DNA of 64,000 nt from Variovorax sp. S12S4 (GTDB lineage Bacteria > Pseudomonadota > Gammaproteobacteria > Burkholderiales > Burkholderiaceae_C): the NCBI RefSeq assembly GCF_023195515.1, contig NZ_JALPKR020000002.1:4069001-4133000 (forward strand). Reading direction: 5' to 3'. The notes beneath the pieces were generated by a model that saw only the letters and a list, made by a program, of their open reading frames with translations, ran no database searches and had not been told where the DNA came from. The stretch's first letter is position 1, and every line of letters starts with the position of its first letter. This document shows positions 37,901 through 45,525 of the stretch, piece by piece. The position numbers and the translations under genes are program-made.

Positions 37901-37990
37901 GGCCGTGGCTGCCAGCACCACCGCGGCAACGCCGATGCCGAGGCGCGTATTCAAGTTGATGCGAATCTTCCGGAGACCTGATGTGTTCAT
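34910..37990 (-). CDS. Membrane diguanylate cyclase with Cache, HAMP and four PAS domains
   Basis: 1026 aa. TM1 about 17-40, a periplasmic double-Cache domain about 45-290, TM2 about 294-314, HAMP about 315-365, four PAS domains about 370-855, GGDEF about 858-1024. The active-site motif is AGDEF (940-944), a functional variant, with an inhibitory RxxD site (RATD) five residues upstream. The four PAS domains start with nearly the same phrase (DITDNLPALVSHVD, IADNIPALVSHVD, DVTDNIPALVGYFD, TITDNLPALITYID), pointing to internal tandem duplication. It should make c-di-GMP in response to an extracellular ligand plus internal cues. It is on the same strand as the MshEN ATPase gene. Confidence 0.92.
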   Translation of the reverse strand: MNTSGLRKIRINLNTRLGIGVAAVVLAATAAIGTVALQLVKSSMRASIESEEFARLSAVANTVDQKFVSRRILLETFATSVESNDFQDPEALQAFLEKHQPLHKAFSNVAFFTAEGDLIASLNGAQQSGRVNIKDRPYFQKTLASKASVISEPYLNRLSGLAQIAITEPVLDPANNVKYVISGALNLKDRNLLGELADVKFGETGYLFITSTEGVVIDHPRTELIINQTGLKGAGNPEIDRPMEGYEGAAEGVNHAGVQGLYSFKRIQQTNWVIGAMYPTAEAFARIDAIERAAWVGALVLAVIAGAVALTVVSWQLRPLRYLHRHMLDVDNAALERTLPRTYPNDEIGDIARTFDELMRQRKTGEKFLRDITDNLPALVSHVDAQGRYTFVNAPLCRKLDRGAAQLIGRTAQPIGENEAVDAAVQRVLAGEAVSFESRGDARLGEEDRFFQTELIPDRDQAGQVRGYYAMTFDVTERKRIEVSLAHSEAQVRIIADNIPALVSHVDSSLRYTFVNAKVKALHKDRAMIGRSMPEVRGAEDFAVVEDSYQRALAGETVVIEKSGDPSLGIGHRTFKAHYIPDRDADGVVQGVFAMTFDITDEVNIRKALTEQQKRLRDVTDNIPALVGYFDNDENCLFANVRARRMAGLDDGPLTGVNLHRAVGDTVYRQQQPYLPMVREGKAVRFPVRTPLHGKTGYFQVNLIPDKDLEGKVLGFYLMTFNITALKKAEVRQAESEMRLRTITDNLPALITYIDRDEKITFANATYREWLGVEPSAILGHHISDVAGPDLYLSRKPMIQRALAGERVEFEAQTLTQGGERVTRVSYVPDTGADGVTRGIFSLSLDISALKAVERKLIDLARVDTLTGLANRLAFNEFLPGAIARAQRTQSALAVLFLDIDRFKTINDTLGHATGDGVLVEYARRLLASVRATDTVARLAGDEFVVVLENLQAKEAAAAIARKIVDQIGGALFELDGQRLRVTTSIGVAFHPADEAPATPSELLARADAALYRAKSAGRNTYGFSD

Positions 37991-38103
37991 TGTCGTGGAC
38001 AGGCATCGCGAAGGAATCCGCGTTGCGCATGTAGTGTGTCAGAAGCAGGGTCCCGGGTACTTCGCGCAATCCCCCATGCCTCGCTGCGTTACCGGGGCGG
38101 GGC

Positions 38104-39768
38104 TCACATCTCGTCTCGCTTGAGCAGGTAGTCCAGCGCGCCCACGCGAAACCACCGGTAGCCGTACGACTCGATCACCATGCAGTGCTTTCCTTTCGAG
38201 TTGGCGCGGCTGTGCGCGTTCGACAACAGGTTGATGAGTTGCCCGCCGTGCTTGCCCAGCGCCTTGGCATCGAGCTTGATCTCCAGCGGGTTCGCATCGA
38301 AATTGTGGACGAAGACCACCGCGTTGCCGCGCCATTCGTAGCGCACCACCAGCACCGCGTGCTCATCGTTGGGAATGACCGTGAAGTCGCCCCAGCCGAT
38401 CTCGGGCACCTCCTTGCGCATGCGGAACACGCGCTCCATCCAGTTGAGCAGCGAGTCGGGGTCGCGCCGCTGCGCCGCCACGTTCACATGCTCGAAGCCG
38501 TAGGCGCCGCCCGTGACCACCGGGAGCACCGGCTTGGACGAGGTGGTGAACCCGCCCTGGCGCTCCGTCGACCACTGCATGGGCGTACGCGCGCAGTTGC
38601 GCTCCGGCAGGCTCAGGTCGTCGCCCATGCCGATCTCGTCGCCGTAGCGCATGACCGGCGTGCCGGGCAGGGTGAGCATCAGGCTGTAGGCCAGCTCGAG
38701 CCGGCGCCGGTTGCCGCCGAGCATCGGCGCCAGGCGGCGGCGTATGCCGCGGTCATAGAGCTGCATGTCCTTGTCGGGCCCGAAGGCCTCGAACACGCGC
38801 TTGCGCTGCGCGGGGCGCAGGCGCCCGAGGTCGAGCTCGTCGTGGTTGCGCAGGAACATGACCCACTGCGAAGTGGCGGGGCGCTCCCGCGTGGCCTCAA
38901 GCGCCTTGACCAGCGGCCGCGTGTCCCCCACGGCCATGGCATAGAACAGGTTCTGGTTGACCTGGAAGTTGAACATCATGTGCAGCCGCTCGCCCTCATC
39001 GCCGAAGTACGCCATGTTGGTCTTGGGCAGCACGTTGGCTTCGGCCAGGATGATGGCGTCGCCCCGTCGCCATTGAAGCAGTTCGCGAAACTGCCGCAGC
39101 ATGTCGAACCGCTCCGTGGGGTACACGACCTTCGGCCCCTTGGCGCCGATCACGAAGGGCACCGCGTCCATGCGGAAACCCGACACACCCAACTGCGTCC
39201 AGAAACCCATGATCTTCAGGATCTCGGCCTGCACATGCGGGTTGGCCGTGTTCAGGTCGGCCTGGAACTCGTAGAAGCGATGAAAGTACCAGCGCCTTGC
39301 GACCTTGTCGAAAGTCCAGGTCGACTTCTGCACGCCCGGAAAGACCACACCGTCGGTGGAGCGGGGCGGCTTCTTGTCTGACCACACATACCAGTCGTGG
39401 TATTTTGATTTCCGGCTCTTGCGCGCTTCCTGAAACCAGGGGTGCTGGGTCGAGGTGTGGTTGACCACCAGGTCCATCAGCACGCGCATGCCGAGCTGCT
39501 CGGCCGAATGCGTGAACTCGACGAAGTCGCCGAGCGTGCCGAAGCGAGGGTCTACGTTGTAATAGTCCGAAACATCGTAGCCGTCGTCACGCCCCGGCGA
39601 AGGGTGGAACGGCATCAACCACAGCGTGGTCACGCCAAGGCCGTGAAGGTACTCCAGCCGCCGCGTCAGGCCCTCGAAGTCGCCGCAGCCGTCTCCGTTG
39701 GAATCCATGAAGGTTCCCACCGAGAGGCAATACACCACGGCGTTCTTGTACCAAAGGTCGTTGATCAT
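38104..39768 (-). CDS. GH13 alpha-amylase family enzyme, trehalose-synthase-like
   Basis: 554 aa. The (beta/alpha)8 barrel motifs are complete: DLVVNHTS, GFRMDAVPF (nucleophile Asp), ILAEANVLP (acid Glu), FLRNHDELDL (Asp). Closest in pattern to TreS (WYKNAVVYCLSVGTFMDSNG, YGDEIGMGDDLSLPERNCAR, RTPMQWS) but without a maltokinase domain, unlike the enzyme at 49999. It probably interconverts maltose and trehalose or hydrolyses small alpha-glucans. AGGAGG lies 11 bases before the ATG at 39768. It is divergent from the GH13 gene at 39828 across 59 bp. Confidence 0.85.
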   Translation of the reverse strand: MINDLWYKNAVVYCLSVGTFMDSNGDGCGDFEGLTRRLEYLHGLGVTTLWLMPFHPSPGRDDGYDVSDYYNVDPRFGTLGDFVEFTHSAEQLGMRVLMDLVVNHTSTQHPWFQEARKSRKSKYHDWYVWSDKKPPRSTDGVVFPGVQKSTWTFDKVARRWYFHRFYEFQADLNTANPHVQAEILKIMGFWTQLGVSGFRMDAVPFVIGAKGPKVVYPTERFDMLRQFRELLQWRRGDAIILAEANVLPKTNMAYFGDEGERLHMMFNFQVNQNLFYAMAVGDTRPLVKALEATRERPATSQWVMFLRNHDELDLGRLRPAQRKRVFEAFGPDKDMQLYDRGIRRRLAPMLGGNRRRLELAYSLMLTLPGTPVMRYGDEIGMGDDLSLPERNCARTPMQWSTERQGGFTTSSKPVLPVVTGGAYGFEHVNVAAQRRDPDSLLNWMERVFRMRKEVPEIGWGDFTVIPNDEHAVLVVRYEWRGNAVVFVHNFDANPLEIKLDAKALGKHGGQLINLLSNAHSRANSKGKHCMVIESYGYRWFRVGALDYLLKRDEM

Positions 39769-39827
39769 GCCCGGGGAACCTCCTAAAAATGGAAGCCTCG
39801 CAACACAGAACACGAAAGGAAAACTCG

Positions 39828-41438
39828 ATGTCGGCCGATGCTTGGTGGAAGAACGGAATCGTTTATCAGATCTATCCGCGTTCGTTCCAGGACAGCGACG
39901 GAGACGGCATCGGCGACTTGCGGGGCATACAGAAGCGGCTTGATTATCTGGTCGAGCTCGGCGTGGACGCTGTCTGGATATCGCCTATCTACCCCTCACC
40001 AATGGCCGACTTCGGGTACGACATTTCCGACTACTGCAACATCGATTCGCGCTTTGGCACGCTGCAGGACTTCGATGCGCTGGCCGCCGAGTGCAAGGCG
40101 CGGGGCCTCAAGCTGGTGCTGGACTTCGTGCCCAACCATACGTCGGACCAGCACCCGTGGTTTGTGCAAAGCCGGGCCTCGCGCAACAACCCCCGGCGCG
40201 ACTGGTACCTGTGGCGCGAACCGGCTCCGGGCGGCGGCCCGCCCAACAACTGGCTCAGCAATTTCGGCGGGCCGGCATGGACCTTCGACGAGGCCAGCGG
40301 GCAGTACTACTGCCATTCGTTCCTGAAGGAGCAGCCCGACCTGAACTGGCGCAACCCCGAAGTGCGCAAAGCCATGTACGACGTGCTGCGCTTCTGGCTG
40401 CGGCGCGGGGTGGATGGTTTTCGCATCGACGTGCTGTACCACCTCATCAAGGACGAGCTGTTCCGCGACAACCCGCCGAACCCGGCCTTCCAGCCGGGGC
40501 AGGACCCTTCGCACCGCCTGCTGGCGCTCTACACCACCGACCGCCCGGAGATGCAGGACATCGTCGCCGAGTTGCGCCGGGTGGCGGATGAGTTCAGCGA
40601 TGAAAGCTCGGCGCGCGTATTGATCGGCGAGCTTTATCTGCCGCTCGAACGGCTCATGGCCTACTACGGCGCCACCTCCGAAGGCCTGCTGCAGGGCGTG
40701 CAGCTGCCGTTCAACTTCCAGCTCATTACCGCGCCATGGCATGCGTCCGAGATCGACCGCATCGTGCGCAACTACGAAGCGGCGCTGCCGCACGGCGCGG
40801 CGCCCAACTGGGTGCTCGGCAACCACGACAAGCCGCGCATCGCGAGCCGCGTGGGGCAGGAGAGGGCGCGGCTCGCGGCCATGCTGCTGCTCACGCTGCG
40901 CGGCACGCCCACGCTCTACTACGGCGACGAGATCGGCCTGACCGACGTTCCCATTCCGCCCGAGGAAGTGCAAGACCCCTTCGAGAAGAACGAGCCGGGC
41001 AAGGGCCTGGGGCGCGACCCGCAGCGCACGCCCATGCAATGGAGCCGCGCGCACGCCGCGGGCTTTACCGACGGCACGCCCTGGCTGCGGCTCGGCGGCG
41101 ACTGGCACATGCGCAACGTGGAAGTGCAAATGGCCGATCCCGCCTCGATGCTGCAGCTCTACAAGCGGCTGATTGCGCTGCGCCGCCATGAGCCCGCGCT
41201 GCACGAGGGCAGCCACGAGCAGCTCGATGCCGGCGCCGACGTGCTGGCCTATGCAAGGACCTCGGGCACGAGGCGGCTGGTGGTGCTGCTGAACTTCGGC
41301 ATCACGGAAACGCGGGTTCGCGCCGACCTGCTGCCGCACGAAGTCGTGGTGCTGGCTTCGACCCATGCCGACCGGACCGGCGCGGTGAAGGGCGCGCTGA
41401 CGCTGCAGCCGCTCGAGGGCGTGATCGTCGCCCAGTAG
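39828..41438 (+). CDS. GH13 alpha-glucosidase (oligo-1,6-glucosidase-like)
   Basis: 536 aa, starting MSADAWWKNGIVYQIYPRSF. Motifs: DFVPNHTS, GVDGFRIDVLYHLIKD (nucleophile Asp), VLIGELYLPLE (Glu), VLGNHDKPRIASR (Asp), and YYGDEIGLTDVPIPPEEVQD, typical of the cytoplasmic alpha-glucosidase/AglA group. It releases glucose from maltose-type or isomaltose-type oligosaccharides, or transglucosylates. AAGGA is seven bases before the ATG. Divergent from the TreS-like gene at 38104. Confidence 0.88.
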   Translation: MSADAWWKNGIVYQIYPRSFQDSDGDGIGDLRGIQKRLDYLVELGVDAVWISPIYPSPMADFGYDISDYCNIDSRFGTLQDFDALAAECKARGLKLVLDFVPNHTSDQHPWFVQSRASRNNPRRDWYLWREPAPGGGPPNNWLSNFGGPAWTFDEASGQYYCHSFLKEQPDLNWRNPEVRKAMYDVLRFWLRRGVDGFRIDVLYHLIKDELFRDNPPNPAFQPGQDPSHRLLALYTTDRPEMQDIVAELRRVADEFSDESSARVLIGELYLPLERLMAYYGATSEGLLQGVQLPFNFQLITAPWHASEIDRIVRNYEAALPHGAAPNWVLGNHDKPRIASRVGQERARLAAMLLLTLRGTPTLYYGDEIGLTDVPIPPEEVQDPFEKNEPGKGLGRDPQRTPMQWSRAHAAGFTDGTPWLRLGGDWHMRNVEVQMADPASMLQLYKRLIALRRHEPALHEGSHEQLDAGADVLAYARTSGTRRLVVLLNFGITETRVRADLLPHEVVVLASTHADRTGAVKGALTLQPLEGVIVAQ

Positions 41439-41465
41439 CGAGCATGCGGCCCGGGGGCTAGGAGG

Positions 41466-42812
41466 CTATTTGCCGGATGGATAGGTTTCGGGCACGCCCA
41501 CGTCGTCCGGCGGGGCAGGGCTGTCCAGCGGAACCACCGCCTGGGTACGGTCGATGTGCAGCAGCGCATCGAACTGCACCGGCAGCCGCGCGAAGAAGTA
41601 GTGGCTCTGCCGCTCGGTGTCGGGCCGGTAGATGACGCCGATGGCGCGTTCGAGCCGCTGCTCCCGCAGCGCGAAATAGTGGCTGCCTTCGCCGCGCAAG
41701 GGCAGCATGAAGCGCTCGAGTCCGGTCTCGTGCATCAAGGCCTCGTAGCTGTCCGGCCGCGAAGGCAGAACGTGTTTGCGCTCGCCGGCGGCGCCCCAGT
41801 CGGAGGCCGCCATCACGGTGCCGGTGTGGGTGGTAAAGCCCACCAGCACCGCGTCGCGGCCCTGGCGTTCACGCACCAGTTGGCCGACGTTGAACTCGCC
41901 GCGTTCCTCGCCCATTTCGGTCGCCCGCGCATCGCCCAGGTGCGAGTTGTGGGCCCACACCACGATCTTCGGGCGCTCGCTGCCGCGCCAGAGGTGCCGC
42001 TCCACTTCGCCCAGCGTCTCGACCATGTGCCGGTCGCGCAGGTTCCACGATGAAACGTCGCTCAGGTACATCGAGCGGTAGTACGCCTCGGCATTTTTCA
42101 CGAGGCGCGCGTTCTGCTCGGCATTGAACGCGTCTTCCTCGTTGGCCGTGTTGCCGCTGCGCCAGGCCTCGCCGGCGGCCCGCCGCATCTCGAGCAGCAT
42201 GTCGACCACCGCCTGCTGGCAAGAAGCCGTGTTGCCGACGCCGGCCATCAGCCCGTACATCTGGCCGCGGTCGCCGAAGCGGTCGAAGCAGCCGTAGCGT
42301 TCGCGCGCGAGGCGGGCCGCCTCGGGATCGGTCCGCTCGAAGTACGCGAGCACGGCTTCCATGGAGCCCGAGAGGCTGTACAGGTCGAGTCCGTAGAAGC
42401 CCGTTTTTCCTTGCGGCGGCGCGGAGTCGTTGAAGGCGCGCTGCCATTCGACGAAGCGCGCCACCTCTTCGTTGCGCCACATCCAGGTGGGAAATCGCCG
42501 GAAACCGGAGAGTGCCTCGGCCGCGCTGGCGTCATCGCTGGCCGCCCTGACGTAGCGGTTCACGCGGTAGGCGTCGGGCCAGTCGCCTTCGATGGCCACG
42601 GCGTTGAAGCCCTTTTCGGCCAGCAGGCGCCGCGTGATGCTGGCGCGCTCGGCATAGAACTCCTGCGTGCCGTGCGAGGCCTCGCCAAGCAGCACGTAGT
42701 GCGCATCGCCGATCAGGTCCAGCAGGGCGTCGTGGTCGCAGGGGTTTCCTTCCATCGGGTGCGCCGCCGAGCGCAGCGCCTCCGCTTCTTTCGAAATATC
42801 GGATGGGTTCAT
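41466..42812 (-). CDS. Erythromycin-esterase-like protein
   Basis: 448 aa. EreA/ChaN-like fold: HYVLLGEASHGTQEFYAERA with the catalytic His-Glu region, FNAVAIEGDWPDAYRVNRYV, FPTWMWRNEEVARFVEWQ, VVWAHNSHLGDARATEMG. Most members are not macrolide esterases and their substrate is unknown. It overlaps the phosphoribosyltransferase gene upstream by 4 bp (ATGA). From memory, the mycobacterial protein Rv2030c carries both domains in one chain, which argues that the two proteins act together. No resistance or mobile genes are nearby, so a resistance role is unlikely. Confidence 0.85.
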   Translation of the reverse strand: MNPSDISKEAEALRSAAHPMEGNPCDHDALLDLIGDAHYVLLGEASHGTQEFYAERASITRRLLAEKGFNAVAIEGDWPDAYRVNRYVRAASDDASAAEALSGFRRFPTWMWRNEEVARFVEWQRAFNDSAPPQGKTGFYGLDLYSLSGSMEAVLAYFERTDPEAARLARERYGCFDRFGDRGQMYGLMAGVGNTASCQQAVVDMLLEMRRAAGEAWRSGNTANEEDAFNAEQNARLVKNAEAYYRSMYLSDVSSWNLRDRHMVETLGEVERHLWRGSERPKIVVWAHNSHLGDARATEMGEERGEFNVGQLVRERQGRDAVLVGFTTHTGTVMAASDWGAAGERKHVLPSRPDSYEALMHETGLERFMLPLRGEGSHYFALREQRLERAIGVIYRPDTERQSHYFFARLPVQFDALLHIDRTQAVVPLDSPAPPDDVGVPETYPSGK

Positions 42813-43492
42813 CGTGCAGGGTCCTCGGGCTGGTGCGCGCGGCGGGGGCGGTTCGCTTCGTCGAGCAGGCGGCACACCTCCTCGTCGCTGGTCTGCGAAA
42901 AATCGAGGTACCAGCGGCCGACGCCGAGAAAGGAATCCGGAATCTCGGCGCAAACGACGTCGTCCGCCTCGCCGTGCAAGAGCGCGCAGGCTTCGGGCGA
43001 TGCGACGGGCGCCGCAACGACCACGCGGGCCGGTTCCTGCCTGCGTACAGCGCGCACGGCCACGCGCATGGTGGCACCGGTGGCAAGCCCGTCGTCGACC
43101 AATATGACGATGCGGCCGGCCAGGTCGGGCGCGGGGCGGTTGCCGCGGTAGGTACGCTCGCGCCGCTCGAGCTCATGCTGTTCGTTGCTCACCACTTCAT
43201 CGACCGCCTCGGCGCCGATGCCGAGTTCGCGCACAAGCTCTGCGTCGAGCACCTGCTCGCCGCCGCTTGCAATGGCGCCCATGGCGTATTCCTCATGGCC
43301 CGGTACGCCCAGCTTGCGCACCACCAGAACGTCCAGCGGCGCCTGCAGCGCCTGGGCCACTTCGTACGCCACCGGCGTGCCGCCGCGCGGCAGGGCCAGC
43401 ACGATCACGTCGGGCCTTACAGCATAGATGGCCAGCTCCTGGGCGAGCACGCGGCCTGCGTGCTGCCGGTTCCTGAAATACTCGAATCCCAT
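42809..43492 (-). CDS. Type I phosphoribosyltransferase-like protein
   Basis: 227 aa. Rossmann-like PRT core with VIVLALPRGGTPVAYEVAQA, VVRKLGVPGHEEYAMGAIA and the PRPP loop ILVDDGLATGATMRVAV. This is the orphan PRTase family that often pairs with erythromycin-esterase-like or dienelactone-hydrolase-like proteins. The reaction is unknown; the intact PRPP loop predicts binding of a phosphoribosyl compound. Stop and start of the two genes overlap (42809-42812), so they are translationally coupled. Confidence 0.87.
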   Translation of the reverse strand: MGFEYFRNRQHAGRVLAQELAIYAVRPDVIVLALPRGGTPVAYEVAQALQAPLDVLVVRKLGVPGHEEYAMGAIASGGEQVLDAELVRELGIGAEAVDEVVSNEQHELERRERTYRGNRPAPDLAGRIVILVDDGLATGATMRVAVRAVRRQEPARVVVAAPVASPEACALLHGEADDVVCAEIPDSFLGVGRWYLDFSQTSDEEVCRLLDEANRPRRAHQPEDPAR

Positions 43493-43550
43493 TTCGGTGT
43501 CCTTGCGGCCACCTTAGGTTTGCTCGAGCGCCGGCGCTGTAGGGGGATGC

Positions 43551-43898
43551 TCACATCCGCGTAGGCGTGCTCTGCCCCGGCCCGGAGCGATAGCGCTGCG
43601 CCGCCTCCCAGGCCTCGACGATCAACGCACGGGCCTTCGGGTGCTCGGGGTCTGTCACCACCCATTCCGGGTACGCGTGCGGAAGGCTGGAGGCCGTCAC
43701 GCGGATCGCATCGAATTCGGTCGGAGGGAGCGGCTGCGTTGCGCTGGCGCGGTGGGTCAGCGTCTTGCGCAAGCCCGCCTTCCATGCATCCGGCAGGTGA
43801 TCGACGGCGGGCAGGAGCGCCAGCGCGATGTGGGCCGCGCGCGGGCTCAGGGCTTCGGCGTCGGCGCGCAAACGCGCCAGGCACTCGGTACCGCTCAT
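43551..43898 (-). CDS. Hypothetical protein downstream of two Hsp20 genes
   Basis: 115 aa, starting MSGTECLARLRADAEALSPR; alpha-helical first half, then a PEWVVTDPEHPKARALIVEA segment. GGAGG lies before the ATG at 43898. It starts 37 bp after the Hsp20 gene at 43936 on the same strand, so probably the third gene of the heat-shock operon. No known domain is visible and there is no signal peptide. The function is unknown. Confidence 0.65.
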   Translation of the reverse strand: MSGTECLARLRADAEALSPRAAHIALALLPAVDHLPDAWKAGLRKTLTHRASATQPLPPTEFDAIRVTASSLPHAYPEWVVTDPEHPKARALIVEAWEAAQRYRSGPGQSTPTRM

Positions 43899-43935
43899 TC
43901 CTCACCTCCGGAGCATGTGCTCATGGCGGGCTGCT

Positions 43936-44340
43936 TCATGCGGCCTGGATCTCGATGCGCCGCGGCTGGGCGTGCTCGGCCTTCGGAATGCGCAGCTTCA
44001 GCACACCCTGCTTCAGTTCAGCCGAGATCGCGGCCGTGTCCAGCTCCTTGCTCAGCGTGAACACGCGGCGGAAGCGGCCGAGGCCCACCTCCGTGTGGCT
44101 GGATTCCAGCCCCTCCGGAACGGCCAGGTCGGACTCCGCCTCGATGGTCAGCGTGTCGGAGGCCACGTGCAGGCCGAGCTTCTCGCGCGAAACGCCGGGC
44201 AGGTCGGCAAAGAGCGTGATGCCGCCGCTGTCCTCGATCACGTCGACCGGCGGCGTCAGGGCGGCGTCGCTGTAGCGTGCGCCCTCCTTGCGGGCGAGCT
44301 CCTTCGATTCGGCGACGCGAGGCGATGTGTTGCTGTTCAT
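43936..44340 (-). CDS. Small heat-shock protein Hsp20, copy 2
   Basis: 134 aa. Alpha-crystallin domain about 27-125: PPVDVIEDSGGITLFADLPG, RRVFTLSKELDTAAISAELK and GVLKLRIPKAEHAQPRRIEI, with the C-terminal IxI-type motif as IEI. It holds unfolded proteins during heat or oxidative stress. AAGGAG lies 8 bases before the ATG. It starts 24 bp after the first Hsp20 gene, in the same transcript from the promoter at 44868-44895. The two copies are clearly different sequences, which fits hetero-oligomer partners. Confidence 0.93.
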   Translation of the reverse strand: MNSNTSPRVAESKELARKEGARYSDAALTPPVDVIEDSGGITLFADLPGVSREKLGLHVASDTLTIEAESDLAVPEGLESSHTEVGLGRFRRVFTLSKELDTAAISAELKQGVLKLRIPKAEHAQPRRIEIQAA

Positions 44341-44364
44341 GATCGTCTCTCCTTTCTCTGCTTG

Positions 44365-44802
44365 TCACTGAACGGTGATGCGCCTTGGCTGCGACGAGGC
44401 ACGCCGCTGCACCGTGATGTGCAGCACGCCGTCGCGGTACTTGGCCTGCACGGCGTCGGGGTCGGCGTCGTCGGGCAAGGTCAGCACCCTGCGGAAGCTG
44501 CCCTCGAAGCGCTCGTTGATGTGAACGGCCGCCTTGGCATCGCCCTGGGGCAGCGTGTTGCTGCGCGTACCGGCGATGCTGAGCAGGCCGCGCTCCAGGT
44601 TGACTTCCAGGCTGGACGGATCGACACCCGGCGCAAACGCGTAGATCTCCACGGTCTGCGGCGTGCCGCCGACGTTCAGGGCAGGGAAGCCGTTGCGGCC
44701 GAAGCCGCGGATGGTGGGCGACAGATCGAAGGCCTGCTGCATCTCGCGCTGCAGGCGATCCATCTCGGCGAACATGTCGCGCGGAAACAAGGATCGGTAC
44801 AT
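44365..44802 (-). CDS. Small heat-shock protein Hsp20, copy 1
   Basis: 145 aa from the ATG at 44802 (MYRSLFPRDMFAEMDRLQRE), the usual HspA-type N-terminus. Alpha-crystallin domain about 43-140: VEIYAFAPGVDPSSLEVNLE, RGLLSIAGTRSN, FRRVLTLPDDADPDAVQAKY and GVLHITVQRR with closing ITV. An in-frame ATG at 44817 would add five residues but lies inside the proposed leader hairpin. GGAGG at 44811-44815 is the ribosome site. A sigma-32-like promoter and a two-hairpin leader precede it. Confidence 0.93.
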   Translation of the reverse strand: MYRSLFPRDMFAEMDRLQREMQQAFDLSPTIRGFGRNGFPALNVGGTPQTVEIYAFAPGVDPSSLEVNLERGLLSIAGTRSNTLPQGDAKAAVHINERFEGSFRRVLTLPDDADPDAVQAKYRDGVLHITVQRRASSQPRRITVQ

Positions 44803-44808
44803 GGCGAA

Positions 44809-44855
44809 AACCTCCATTCGAAAGTTGAACAGGGCGCCGGAGGCCTCTCCGGCGC
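44809..44855 (-). promoter_or_regulatory. Possible RNA thermometer in the hsp20 leader
   Basis: Two hairpins on the minus-strand transcript. Distal: a perfect 9-bp GC stem GCGCCGGAG / CTCCGGCGC with a 4-nt loop (44834-44855). Proximal: AACUUUC pairs with GGAGGUU around the loop GAAU (44809-44826), burying the whole GGAGG ribosome site in seven pairs, two of them G-U wobbles. A strong first hairpin plus a weak SD-sequestering one is the architecture of ROSE or fourU heat sensors. Confidence 0.5.
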
Positions 44856-44867
44856 TTCCGATCAGCG

Positions 44868-44895
44868 AAATAGGCGCGGCCATGCTTTTTTCAAG
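44868..44895 (-). promoter_or_regulatory. Sigma-32 (RpoH)-like promoter of the hsp20 operon
   Basis: On the minus strand: CTTGAAA (44895-44889), 14-bp spacer, CCTATTT (44874-44868). It matches the RpoH -35 and a relaxed -10. The predicted start near 44861 yields a leader of about 59 nt that contains both hairpins. Confidence 0.6.
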
Positions 44896-45057
44896 AGCCC
44901 TTTTTCAGCTGCCGCAGCGGCAGAAACCGATGCTATGAACCTGCCCCGCGCGATAAAAAAGACCTTCCGACGGACCCCTTGAAGCGCGGCAAGGCGGACC
45001 TAACTCGAACGTCGTCGAAATCGTCAGTCGTCATTCCAAACCTAGAGGAGATTTGTC

Positions 45058-45417
45058 ATGTCGATAGACCTGCTCAAGCAGATTGCCGCATCCCGCCTTC
45101 CCATGTCTTTCCGGACGCCCAAGGAGATCGACGAGGTCAGGATTCTTCGCCAGGCCGGGCTCGTGATCGCCTTTGTTCCGGCTCCCGCCGACCCGCTGAA
45201 ACTGTCGGGCGCGGAGCCCGCGGCGCAGGTGCTTGCCATTACCGAAAAAGGGCGTGAGGAACTGGCGCGGGTGCGCTATCCGGGCGAAGCGCCGGGGCGC
45301 AGCAAACCGCGCCACATGGGCCTGAAGAACTGGCTCGCCGCCGGGCGCCACGGGCGCGGATTGCAGCAAGGTTTGCTGCATCAAAGTCGCGATTCACGGC
45401 CTTCGCAAAGCTTGTAG
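45058..45417 (+). CDS. Small winged-helix-like protein, paralogue D
   Basis: 119 aa, starting MSIDLLKQIAASRLPMSFRT. It aligns by eye with paralogue B (1457-1735): IDEVRILRQAGLVIAF against IDNLLVLRAAGLVAAL, and VLAITEKGREELARV against FLALTPDGRSALGAP. A loop insertion and a basic 45-residue tail (RSKPRHMGLKNWLAAGRHGR) distinguish it. GAGGAGA lies 7 bases before the ATG, an excellent site. Unlike paralogue A, no sigma-54 element is seen upstream. It lies divergent from the hsp20 operon. The function is unknown. Confidence 0.75.
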   Translation: MSIDLLKQIAASRLPMSFRTPKEIDEVRILRQAGLVIAFVPAPADPLKLSGAEPAAQVLAITEKGREELARVRYPGEAPGRSKPRHMGLKNWLAAGRHGRGLQQGLLHQSRDSRPSQSL

Positions 45418-45525
45418 GCCGCATCCTTCCTGAACATGCGCGGAAGTCCATGACAGCGCATGCGTGCTTCCGCGCTGAATCCGTTTCGCCACTACACAAG
45501 AGACAAGCGAGAACAGGAGACAGAC

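Noticed and set aside
35018..37981. A 987-codon plus-strand open frame opposite the diguanylate cyclase
   Set aside because: Antisense shadow with no recognisable domain; the minus-strand protein has complete Cache, PAS and GGDEF motifs.
41466..42812. Macrolide resistance gene
   Set aside because: The family is mostly not macrolide-active, the gene is coupled to a phosphoribosyltransferase, and no mobile element or resistance gene is near.
44909..44923. CTGCCG-CAG-CGGCAG hairpin upstream of hsp20 as part of the thermometer
   Set aside because: It lies upstream of the predicted transcription start, so it would not be in the leader.
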